Shown here piece by piece: positions 8,343 through 15,907 of a stretch of DNA of 27,150 nucleotides. Below the pieces are notes generated by a model that saw only the letters and a program-made list of their open reading frames with translations, made no database searches and had not been told where the DNA came from. Source of the DNA: Clostridia bacterium (GTDB lineage: Bacteria > Bacillota_A > Clostridia > RUG12999). Where the stretch lies: the NCBI GenBank assembly GCA_017558425.1, contig JAFYVD010000050.1, positions 1 through 27,150 on the forward strand, written 5' to 3'. Numbering within the stretch: position 1 is the stretch's first letter; each line of letters opens with the position of its first letter. The position numbers and the translations under genes were made by a program.

Positions 8343-10165
8343 TGGATAAACTTTTGAGCAAAGTTCAGAAGGCGGTTCGTTATACCGGCGGAGAACTGGG
8401 CAGTGTTGTAAAAAACAGGGAAGACGTGAAGGTGCGTTTTGCATTTTGCTTTCCTGATGTTTACGAAATAGGAATGTCCCACCTGGGAATGAAAATTTTA
8501 TATCACGGACTTAATGAACGCGACGACGTTTGGGTTGAACGCGTTTTCGCACCGTGGACCGATATGGAGGAGCAAATGACAGGCTCCTCTACTCTGCTTT
8601 TCGGACTTGAAAGCAAAGACCCTATAAAAGACTTTGATTTTGTGGGGTTTACGCTTCAGTACGAAATGAGCTACACCACAATACTTCATATGCTAAGGCT
8701 TGCGGATATTCCGCTTACTTCCGCCGAAAGAACAGAAGGCATGCCTTTTGTTTGTGCGGGAGGTCCTTGTGCATACAATCCTGAACCGCTTGCCGATTTT
8801 ATGGATTTCTACCTTATCGGCGACGGTGAGGAAATCTGGCACGAGGTTATTGACGAGTACGAAATCTGGAAAGAATCGGGCGAAAACAGACAGGCGTTTT
8901 TGAAACGCATTTCGCAGATTGAGGGCATTTATGTTCCGTCTTTCTACGATGTGGAATATGCCGATGACGGCAAAATCACAAAGTTTGAGCCTAAATATGA
9001 TTTTGTGCCCAAAGCGGTGAAGAAAAGAATTGTAAAAGATTTTGATAAAACCTATTATCCCGAGCAGATGATTGTGCCTTATATGGACATTGTCCACGAC
9101 AGAATTATGCTCGAGCTTTTCCGTGGTTGCATCAGGGGTTGCCGATTCTGCCAGGCGGGATTTATTTATCGTCCCATCCGCGAACGCAAACCCGAAACGC
9201 TTCTGAAATATGCGGAAAAACTGATAGAAAATACGGGATACGAAGAAATTTCGCTCACTTCGCTCAGCTCCAGCGACTATACCTGTCTGCCCGAGCTGAC
9301 CGAAAAATTGCTTGAGCTGACAGCGAAAAGCAAGATTAATCTTGCACTTCCGTCGCTGAGAATTGACAATTTCTCGGTTGAACTGATGAAAAAAATCCAG
9401 AGTGTGAGAAAAAGCAGTATCACATTTGCGCCTGAAGCAGGAACTCAGCGAATGAGAGATGTTATAAACAAAAATATCACCGAAGAAGAAATTCTTACAG
9501 GTGCGGGAATGGCATTTGAAGGCGGCTGGACGGGTATCAAGCTTTACTTTATGATTGGCTTGCCGACAGAAACAGACGAAGATGTTGCAGGTATTGCGCA
9601 TCTTGCGGAAAAAGTTTCAGACCTTTATATGCAGAAGGCGGCTCCCAAAGACCGTGGTAGAGGCAGAATCACCGTGAGTGTCTCCTCGTTTGTGCCAAAG
9701 CCCATGACACCTTTCCAATGGGAAAGTCAGGACAGCCTTGAAGAGCTTCGCAGAAAACAGGCTATAATCCGTGACAACATAAAGTCACGCAGAATCACAT
9801 ACAACTGGCACGAATCTTATGTCAGCATACTTGAAGGCGTTTTCTCAAGAGGGGACAGACGCCTTGGAAAAGTACTGCTTAATGCATACGAATCGGGCTG
9901 TAAATTTGACAGCTGGGACGAATTTTTCGATTTTGCAAAATGGGAAGCGGCGTTTGAAAAAGCAGGAATTGATATGGATTTCTACAACAGTCGCAAACGT
10001 GAATTTGATGAAATTCTGCCCTGGGATGTTATTGACTGCGGAATCGGGAAGAAATTCTTTATCCGCGAATGTGAAAAGGCGTACAGCGGAAAAACCACCG
10101 CAAATTGCAGACAGTCTTGCGCCGGATGCGGTCTTATGGACCGTTGCGAGGTGAAAAATGGCTAA
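8342..10165 (+). CDS. TIGR03960-family radical SAM protein with B12-binding-like N-terminus
   Basis: This is a 607-residue protein. The N-terminal third (FPDVYEIGMSHLGMKILYHG and following) resembles the cobalamin-binding-like domain seen before radical SAM domains. The 4Fe-4S cluster motif CIRGCRFC gives Cys263, Cys267 and Cys270, the CxxxCxxC triad that reduces S-adenosylmethionine. The C-terminal tail is cysteine-rich (NCRQSCAGCGLMDRC), possibly a further metal site. Family knowledge: members are paired with DUF2344 proteins and are often next to ribonuclease G and ribosomal protein L21 genes; the reaction is not known to me. Here the partner follows with an 8-base overlap, but proB, proA and dprA come next instead of the RNase G and L21 genes. 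Confidence 0.9.
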   Translation: MDKLLSKVQKAVRYTGGELGSVVKNREDVKVRFAFCFPDVYEIGMSHLGMKILYHGLNERDDVWVERVFAPWTDMEEQMTGSSTLLFGLESKDPIKDFDFVGFTLQYEMSYTTILHMLRLADIPLTSAERTEGMPFVCAGGPCAYNPEPLADFMDFYLIGDGEEIWHEVIDEYEIWKESGENRQAFLKRISQIEGIYVPSFYDVEYADDGKITKFEPKYDFVPKAVKKRIVKDFDKTYYPEQMIVPYMDIVHDRIMLELFRGCIRGCRFCQAGFIYRPIRERKPETLLKYAEKLIENTGYEEISLTSLSSSDYTCLPELTEKLLELTAKSKINLALPSLRIDNFSVELMKKIQSVRKSSITFAPEAGTQRMRDVINKNITEEEILTGAGMAFEGGWTGIKLYFMIGLPTETDEDVAGIAHLAEKVSDLYMQKAAPKDRGRGRITVSVSSFVPKPMTPFQWESQDSLEELRRKQAIIRDNIKSRRITYNWHESYVSILEGVFSRGDRRLGKVLLNAYESGCKFDSWDEFFDFAKWEAAFEKAGIDMDFYNSRKREFDEILPWDVIDCGIGKKFFIRECEKAYSGKTTANCRQSCAGCGLMDRCEVKNG

Positions 10166-10808
10166 GCATATAATTGAATTTTCAAAAGCGGACAGCGTGA
10201 AATATGTTTCACATCTTGATATGGTGCGTCTGTTTGGACGTGCCATGAGAAGAGCAGGACTGGAAATCAGCTTTTCCCAGGGATTCAACCCACACCCCAT
10301 TATGAACTTTGCACATCCGCTGGGAGTTGGGATTTCCAGCGAATGCGAGCTTATTGAAATCGGTTTTGAAGGGGAGATTACTTCGGCTGAAATTCTTGCA
10401 AAGCTTGCACCTGCAATGCCGAGCGGATTTAAGCTTTTAAATTCAAGACCGTCGGAGAAAAAATCGCCCTTTTCGGGACTTAAATTTGCAAAATATCGCA
10501 TAGAAATTGAAGGGGATGTCCCCGACATCGAAAAGTTGATGTCCCTGAAAGAGATTGTTACCGAAAAACGTACCAAAAGCGGAGTTAAGGAAACTGATAT
10601 CCGTCCTATGATTGTTTCTGCAAAGCTTGCGGAAACAGAGGGAAATGTTTCGGTGGTTGAAGCGGTTTTATGTTGCGGTGAACCCAATCTTAAACCTGAG
10701 CTTTTTGTAAAGGTTATTGAGGAAACCGGTTGCGGCAAGGTGGATTTTTTCAGAATGCACAGAAAAGCACTTCTTGATGCGGATAAAAAACCGCTGATAA
10801 AATTTTAA
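10158..10808 (+). CDS. DUF2344 / TIGR03936 radical-SAM-associated protein
   Basis: This 216-residue protein begins with the conserved pattern of the family: YVSHLDMVRLFGRAMRRAGL and FSQGFNPHP, then LGVGISSECELIEI. Family knowledge: DUF2344 proteins occur either fused to or directly after TIGR03960-type radical SAM proteins, so the two are thought to act together; the substrate is not established. The start codon lies inside the end of the upstream gene (8-base overlap), which implies coupled translation and equal expression. No membrane segments or signal peptide are seen. Confidence 0.88.
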   Translation: MAKHIIEFSKADSVKYVSHLDMVRLFGRAMRRAGLEISFSQGFNPHPIMNFAHPLGVGISSECELIEIGFEGEITSAEILAKLAPAMPSGFKLLNSRPSEKKSPFSGLKFAKYRIEIEGDVPDIEKLMSLKEIVTEKRTKSGVKETDIRPMIVSAKLAETEGNVSVVEAVLCCGEPNLKPELFVKVIEETGCGKVDFFRMHRKALLDADKKPLIKF

Positions 10809-10819
10809 GGGTGAAAACA

Positions 10820-11596
10820 ATGGAATTTGATATTACAAAAATCAACAGAATAGTTATAAAAGTGGGCACTTCCACCCTTGCACACTCCACAGGCAGACTT
10901 AATATCCGCCGGGTGGAATCGCTTGTGAAGGTGCTTGCAGACATTAAAAACACAGGCAAAGAAATTATTCTTGTAACGTCGGGTGCGATAGGTGTTGGAG
11001 CGGGCGTTTTGGGAATGAAATAACGTCCTCGTGAAACTGTTGCAAAACAGGCGGCCGCTGCGGTTGGTCAGAGCGAACTGATGAATGTTTATGGCGACGA
11101 GTTTGGCAAATATGGCCACACCGTTGCGCAGATTCTGCTGACCAAAGATGTTGTGGACAACGAAAAAAGCAACGTTAATGCACAGAATACTTTTATGAAA
11201 TTGCTTGAATTGGGTGCACTTCCCATAGTAAACGAAAACGATACCATTTCCACGGAAGAAGCGGAATTTGGCGATAACGACAACCTTTCGGCGGTGGTGG
11301 CACTTCTTGCAAAAGCGGAGCTTCTTATTATCCTCACTGATATTGACGGAGTTTACAGTGCAAACCCCAGAGAGGTGAAAGACGCACATAAAATTGATGT
11401 GCTTGACGACATAGATGCAATGATGAAAAATGCAGGGGGAGCGGGCAGTTCGCACGGCACCGGCGGTATGGTTACCAAACTTGAGGCGGCAAAAAGAGCC
11501 CGCACAGGCGGAATTCATACAATTATCACCAGCGGTGAAAATCCTGAAGACCTGTACGACCTTTTTGAAGGCAAAATTGCAGGCACACTTATTTAG
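10820..11596 (+). pseudogene. proB: Glutamate 5-kinase gene interrupted by an in-frame TAA
   Basis: ProB phosphorylates L-glutamate in the first step of proline synthesis. The frame from the ATG at 10820 gives about 258 codons, the length of ProB forms without a PUA domain. It shows the amino acid kinase patterns VIKVGTSTL and LVTSGAIGVGAGVLG, then after the stop KQAAAAVGQSELM, PIVNENDT, FGDND and LTDIDGVY. A TAA at 11021-11023, right after GMK, splits it with no frame change. In relatives a glutamate commonly occupies this spot (LKERP), so a single GAA-to-TAA change would explain it. The start at 10820 is preferred because AAGGGTG sits upstream; the GTG at 10811 lacks a ribosome site. proA follows after 12 bases. 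This is either a true nonsense mutation or a sequence error; everything else looks under selection. Confidence 0.85.
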
Positions 11597-11608
11597 GAGA
11601 GATTAACG

Positions 11609-12853
11609 ATGACTAATCTTATGCAGCAGGCGGCACTTGCGAAAAAGGCTGCCGCAAAACTTTATATGATTTCGGGCGATGACCGAAATAAAGCACTTCT
11701 TGCAATGGCGGATGCGTTGGAATCGCATACGCCCGAGATTCTTGAAGCAAATGCAAAAGATATGAAAAATGCCGAAGAAAAAGGTACACGTCCGGCAATG
11801 CTTGACAGGCTGAAACTGACCGAAGATAGAATTTACGGCATGGCAGCGGGAATCCGCGAGGTTGTGACTCTTGAAGACCCGATAGGCAACACCGACAAAA
11901 CAGTGAAACGCCCAAACGGGTTGCAGATTGGCAGACGCAGAGTGCCTATCGGTGTTGTTGGTGTAATTTATGAAGCACGCCCCAATGTTACGGCAGATGC
12001 GGCGGCACTTACGCTGAAAACTGCGAATGCGGCAATCCTTCGCGGTGGCAGCGAAGCTATAAATTCAAATATGAAAATTGCGCAGATTTTAAGCGATGCG
12101 GCAACTGCGGCAGGTATGCCCGAAGGTGCGATAAGCCTTGTTGCGGATACAGACAGGCAGACCGCACGCGAAATGATGCGAATGAACGGGTATATTGATG
12201 TCCTGATTCCCAGGGGTGGGGCAGGGCTTATAAAAACTGTTGTGGAAAATGCAACTGTTCCCGTTATAGAAACGGGCGTTGGCAATTGCCACACATTTGT
12301 TGACAAATCGGCGGATATGAAAATGGCGGTTGATATTGCGGTTAATGCTAAATGTTCCAGACCGTCGGTGTGCAATGCGATGGAAACCATTCTTGTCCAT
12401 AAAGACGTTGTTGCGGAATTTCTGCCTGAAATGGCAAAAGTAATGAAAAAGTACAATGTGGAGTTTCGCGCTTGTGAAAAAAGTATTAAATACCTTGAAA
12501 ATGCAGTTCCTGCGACCGAGGAAGATTTTGAGACAGAGTTTCTTGACTATGTGCTTGCGGTGAAAGCTGTGGAAGGCATTGACGAGGCGATAGAGCATAT
12601 TGCAAAATATTCCACAGGTCATTCCGAAGCAATAGTTACAAACGACTATGCGAATTCGCAGAAGTTTGTTGATATGATAGATTCTGCGGCGGTTTATGTG
12701 AACGCCTCAACAAGGTTCACAGACGGGTCTTGTTTCGGACTTGGTGCGGAAATCGGTATCAGCACGCAAAAGCTTCACGTGAGAGGTCCTATGGGGCTTG
12801 AGGCACTTACAACCATAAAATTTGTAGTTACAGGAAACGGGCAAATCAGATAA
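11609..12853 (+). CDS. proA: Gamma-glutamyl phosphate reductase
   Basis: This 414-residue cytosolic enzyme is of normal length. It reduces gamma-glutamyl phosphate to glutamate 5-semialdehyde with NADPH, the second step of proline synthesis. It belongs to the aldehyde dehydrogenase superfamily. Conserved features seen are RRVPIGVVGVIYEARPNV, AAILRGGSEAINSN, ETGVGNCHTFVD and the catalytic-cysteine block RPSVCNAMETILVH (Cys255). C-terminal blocks DGSCFGLGAEIGIST and RGPMGLEALTT are intact. AGGAGAG precedes the start. It directly follows the interrupted proB, so if proB really is broken, the intact proA would lack its substrate-supplying partner unless another kinase is encoded elsewhere. Confidence 0.96.
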   Translation: MTNLMQQAALAKKAAAKLYMISGDDRNKALLAMADALESHTPEILEANAKDMKNAEEKGTRPAMLDRLKLTEDRIYGMAAGIREVVTLEDPIGNTDKTVKRPNGLQIGRRRVPIGVVGVIYEARPNVTADAAALTLKTANAAILRGGSEAINSNMKIAQILSDAATAAGMPEGAISLVADTDRQTAREMMRMNGYIDVLIPRGGAGLIKTVVENATVPVIETGVGNCHTFVDKSADMKMAVDIAVNAKCSRPSVCNAMETILVHKDVVAEFLPEMAKVMKKYNVEFRACEKSIKYLENAVPATEEDFETEFLDYVLAVKAVEGIDEAIEHIAKYSTGHSEAIVTNDYANSQKFVDMIDSAAVYVNASTRFTDGSCFGLGAEIGISTQKLHVRGPMGLEALTTIKFVVTGNGQIR

Positions 12854-12867
12854 CGGAAGTGACGATT

Positions 12868-13992
12868 ATGGAAGATTTAAGACTTTGGCTGTGGTATGTA
12901 CTTGCAATGGGTAACCATAAAGCTCTTGCCAGAAAGCTTTATACCGAAGTGGGCAGCGTTAAAAAGATTTATGAATATACAAAAAGTGACTATGCCGAGC
13001 TTGGCGTGAAAGACGAGCGCAAGATGGAATCACTTTGCGACAAATCTTTTGACAAAGCCGATAATGCGATGTGGTTTGCCGATAAATATGGAGTGGAGTT
13101 TATTCCGATAGACAGCGAGGCTTACCCCCACTATCTTAAAAACATTTATGACCCGCCGCTGGTGATCTATAAACGCGGTGTGCATTTTGCACCTGAAAAT
13201 GAGCTTTATATCGCAATGGTGGGTACGAGAAAACCCAGCAATTACGGCAAAGAAGTGGCGTTCAGCCTGGCGAGAGACCTCGCTTCGGCAGGAGTTACGG
13301 TGGTCAGCGGTATGGCGACGGGTATAGATTCCGAATGTCACAAAGGGTGTCTTGATGCAGGCGGATTTACAACGGCGGTTTTGGGTACAGGTGTGAATAC
13401 GGCATATCCCAAAAGCAATGTTGAACTGATGAGAAGAATTATGAACAGCGGAGCGGTTGTGTCCGAATATGGGTTTGATGAACCGTCTTTCCCGGGTAAC
13501 TTTGCCGCAAGAAACAGAATTATCAGCGGACTTTGTGCCGGCACAATTATAGTTGAAGCGGGCGAGGGAAGCGGAGCGCTTATTACGGCGAATCTTGCAC
13601 TTGACCAGAGCAGAGACCTTTTTGCCGTACCGGGAAATGTTAATGCAGCCGTTTCGGCAGGAGCCAATTCGCTGCTGAAAAGCTCGGCGAAAATGGTGAC
13701 CGACGTAGCGGACATTCTGGAAGAATATCAAGCGGTTTATCCGCATCTTATAAAAACGGGCACTTTTGCCAAAAACTCGGTGGAATTTGAAATTCCCAAA
13801 GAAGGACCGGCGAGTACAAACATTGAAAATGCGGTTATCGCCTGCCTGAAGGAAGGGCCCAAGAGACTGGACGCAATTGTTGTTAAAACAAGAGTGCCTG
13901 TGGCAAACCTTAACGGCACACTCACCCTGATGGAGCTTCAGGGCAAAGTGGTGCAGGATAAATTCGGCAATTACAGTATTGCGAAGCTTTAA
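12868..13992 (+). CDS. dprA: DNA-processing protein DprA (Smf)
   Basis: This 374-residue protein loads RecA onto incoming single-stranded DNA during natural transformation. Order seen: an N-terminal helical region (to about 85); a Rossmann-like DprA core with MVGTRKPSNYG (Gly119-Thr120-Arg121), VVSGMATGID, AVLGTGVNTAYP, FPGNFAARNRIISGL and EAGEGSGALITA; and a C-terminal winged-helix-like segment (about 310-374, LKEGPKRLDAIVVKT). The ATG at 12868 is chosen over an in-frame GTG at 12859, because CGGAAGTGA lies just before it and overlaps the GTG. The gene follows proA by 14 bases and ends the operon. Many Clostridia carry DprA without known competence, so activity in transformation is not shown. 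Confidence 0.94.
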   Translation: MEDLRLWLWYVLAMGNHKALARKLYTEVGSVKKIYEYTKSDYAELGVKDERKMESLCDKSFDKADNAMWFADKYGVEFIPIDSEAYPHYLKNIYDPPLVIYKRGVHFAPENELYIAMVGTRKPSNYGKEVAFSLARDLASAGVTVVSGMATGIDSECHKGCLDAGGFTTAVLGTGVNTAYPKSNVELMRRIMNSGAVVSEYGFDEPSFPGNFAARNRIISGLCAGTIIVEAGEGSGALITANLALDQSRDLFAVPGNVNAAVSAGANSLLKSSAKMVTDVADILEEYQAVYPHLIKTGTFAKNSVEFEIPKEGPASTNIENAVIACLKEGPKRLDAIVVKTRVPVANLNGTLTLMELQGKVVQDKFGNYSIAKL

Positions 13993-14028
13993 AAAGTAAA
14001 AGCGGCAAGGCGTATGCCTCACCGCTTT
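13991..14028 (-). terminator. Hairpin shared by convergent dprA and the microprotein gene
   Basis: AAAGCGG (13999-14005) pairs with CCGCTTT (14022-14028), with an inner AGGC/GCCT stem. The T-rich tail lies on the minus-strand side (complement of the A-run at 13991-13995). It therefore best serves the minus-strand microprotein gene; in the plus direction no T-run follows. Confidence 0.6.
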
Positions 14029-14041
14029 GTGCAGGTGGTTT

Positions 14042-14137
14042 TTAGTTATCGCAGCAGCAACAAAGGATAACGAGGATTAAGATAATCCAGAGGAAACCGT
14101 TATTGTCATCGCCGAAAATGTTACCTAAACAACACAT
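14042..14137 (-). CDS. 31-residue cysteine-rich single-pass membrane microprotein
   Basis: The start at 14137 is set by a perfect AGGAGG (complement of 14148-14153) ten bases upstream. The peptide has an N-terminal Cys pair, a short polar turn with FGDDNNG, one hydrophobic helix (FLWIILILVIL) and then four consecutive Cys before DN. I recall similar tiny Cys-rich membrane peptides annotated in Clostridia as high-cysteine proteins of unknown role, but I cannot confirm homology. The strong ribosome site, the terminator behind it and the clean composition (helix plus Cys cluster) argue for a real gene. The Cys cluster could bind metal, be lipidated or form disulfides; this is speculation. A longer in-frame start exists upstream (to 14236) but has no hydrophobic or conserved character. 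Confidence 0.72.
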   Translation of the reverse strand: MCCLGNIFGDDNNGFLWIILILVILCCCCDN

Positions 14138-14254
14138 ATATATTGTGCCTCCTGATTTTTTTGTAGGAAAGCTTTTTGCTCTCCTCACTATCAATCTATT
14201 CAGCACGGCAGATTTGGTGACAGAAAATAAAAACAACTTGAAAGGAAATAAAAC

Positions 14255-14524
14255 ATGAGAGCAGTAATCACAGTAATCGGAAAAGATACAAAAGGAATAA
14301 TCGCCGCAGTCAGCGGATATCTTGCAGGTGCAGACATCAACATTCTTGATATTTCACAGACAATTATGCAGGAATATTTCACAATGGTAATGCTTGTTGA
14401 CCTCGCAGAATCCAAGGACGATTTCAAAAAAGTTACAGAAAGTCTTGATGCTGTAGGTGAAAAACTTTCGGTTAATATAAGAATCCAGCATGAGGATATT
14501 TTCAACTCAATGCACAGAATATAA
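14255..14524 (+). CDS. ACT-domain protein (UPF0237 type)
   Basis: This 89-residue protein consists of a single ACT domain: the beta strand RAVITVIGKDTKGIIAAVS, then ADINILDISQTIMQEYFTMVMLVD, with the second helix after it. ACT domains bind small ligands, often amino acids, and regulate partner enzymes. UPF0237 members are commonly encoded just before PFL/DUF711 proteins, as here (12-base gap), so it likely controls or senses for that partner. AAAGGAAAT precedes the start. No clear promoter could be assigned in the 117 bases between this gene and the divergent microprotein gene. Confidence 0.9.
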   Translation: MRAVITVIGKDTKGIIAAVSGYLAGADINILDISQTIMQEYFTMVMLVDLAESKDDFKKVTESLDAVGEKLSVNIRIQHEDIFNSMHRI

Positions 14525-14536
14525 GGGGAACCTGAT

Positions 14537-15895
14537 ATGCTTAGTAACAGAGAAATACTTGAAACCATAAAAATGATAGAAAGTCAGCACCTTGATATCA
14601 GAACCATTACAATGGGGATATCGCTGACAGACTGCGTGGACGAAAACATGGATAAAGTCTGCGACAAGGTGTATGACAAAATTACAAAAAGAGCTGAAAA
14701 TCTTGTGAAATGCGGCGAGGAAATTGCCGGAGAATACGGAATTCCGATTATCAATAAACGTGTGTCGGTTACTCCAATTTCGCAGGTTGCGGCGGCTTCC
14801 AAAGAAAGCCCCATTAAAATTGCCAAAGCTCTTGACAGAGCGGCAAAAGAAATCGGAGTTAACTTTATCGGCGGTTACAGCGCGCTTGTCCAGAAAGGAT
14901 ATGGCGAAAGTGACCGCAGACTTATCCAGTCCATTCCTCGGGCTCTTTCCGAAACGGACAGAGTTTGTTCTTCGGTAAATATCGGAAGCACCCGTGCGGG
15001 AATCAATATGGATGCCGTTGCGCAGATGGGCAGAATCATCAAAGAAGCGGCAGAGATTTCAAAAGACAAAAACTGTATGGCTTGTGCAAAGCTTGTGGTG
15101 TTCTGCAATGCGGTTGAAGATAATCCCTTCATGGCAGGCGCTTTTGTAGGTGCAGGCGAACCGGAATGTGCCATCAATGTCGGCGTAAGCGGACCTGGCG
15201 TTGTTCACCATGCACTTAAGAAAATTGGTAAGGATGCTGATTTCGGCGAAGTTTCCGAGGCTATTAAAAAGACGGCGTTCAAAATTACAAGAATGGGTCA
15301 GCTTGTTGCAGAAGAAGCTTCCAAAAGGCTTGGAGCACAGTTTGGCATTGTTGACCTGTCACTTGCACCCACTCCGGCAATCGGCGACAGCGTGGCGCAC
15401 ATTCTTGAAGAAATGGGTATTGAAAAATGCGGAACTCACGGTACAACTGCGGCGCTTGCGCTCCTTAATGACGCCGTTAAAAAAGGCGGCGTAATGGCAA
15501 GTTCCTATGTCGGCGGTTTGTCGGGTGCGTTTATCCCCGTCAGCGAGGATGCAGGTATGATTTCTGCAGTTGAAAACGGAGCACTTTCCATAGACAAACT
15601 TGAAGCTATGACTTGCGTTTGCTCAGTAGGTCTTGATATGATAGTTGTTCCCGGCGACACAACTGCGCAGACTCTTTCCGCAATTATTGCCGACGAAGCG
15701 GCAATCGGTATGATTAACAATAAAACAACAGCTGTCAGAGTAATCCCGGCAATCGGTAAAAAAGTGGGAGATATGCTGGAGTTTGGCGGACTTTTGGGTT
15801 CGGGTCCCGTTATGGATGTCAATAAATTCTCAAGTTGTGATTTTATTGCAAGAGGTGGCAGAATTCCTGCGCCGCTCAACAGCCTTAAAAACTAA
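14537..15895 (+). CDS. PFL-family protein (DUF711 / UPF0210)
   Basis: This 452-residue protein has the length and conserved blocks of the DUF711/UPF0210 family, which is related in fold to pyruvate formate-lyase. Blocks seen include TMGISLTDC near residue 25, [32 protein letters not shown] and [23 protein letters not shown]-terminal blocks [12 protein letters not shown] and ARGGRIPAP are also present. No glycyl-radical loop typical of active PFL was identified by eye. The function of the family is not established; the conserved pairing with an upstream ACT-domain protein points to a ligand-regulated enzyme. It is followed after 12 bases by a family 20 glycoside hydrolase, so it sits in the same operon. 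Confidence 0.92.
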   Translation: MLSNREILETIKMIESQHLDIRTITMGISLTDCVDENMDKVCDKVYDKITKRAENLVKCGEEIAGEYGIPIINKRVSVTPISQVAAASKESPIKIAKALDRAAKEIGVNFIGGYSALVQKGYGESDRRLIQSIPRALSETDRVCSSVNIGSTRAGINMDAVAQMGRIIKEAAEISKDKNCMACAKLVVFCNAVEDNPFMAGAFVGAGEPECAINVGVSGPGVVHHALKKIGKDADFGEVSEAIKKTAFKITRMGQLVAEEASKRLGAQFGIVDLSLAPTPAIGDSVAHILEEMGIEKCGTHGTTAALALLNDAVKKGGVMASSYVGGLSGAFIPVSEDAGMISAVENGALSIDKLEAMTCVCSVGLDMIVVPGDTTAQTLSAIIADEAAIGMINNKTTAVRVIPAIGKKVGDMLEFGGLLGSGPVMDVNKFSSCDFIARGGRIPAPLNSLKN

Positions 15896-15907
15896 AGGAG
15901 AACCACT

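Noticed and set aside
10811..11023. 70-codon gene ending at the TAA, taken as an independent small gene
   Set aside because: It is the N-terminal part of ProB, and the same frame continues with conserved ProB sequence after the stop.
13030..14022. 330-codon minus-strand open frame opposite dprA
   Set aside because: It is antisense to a clearly conserved DprA and its His/Arg/Phe-rich translation shows no domain.
14042..14236. 64-codon form of the cysteine-rich microprotein
   Set aside because: The AGGAGG site lies before the ATG at 14137, and the upstream extension has no hydrophobic or conserved character.
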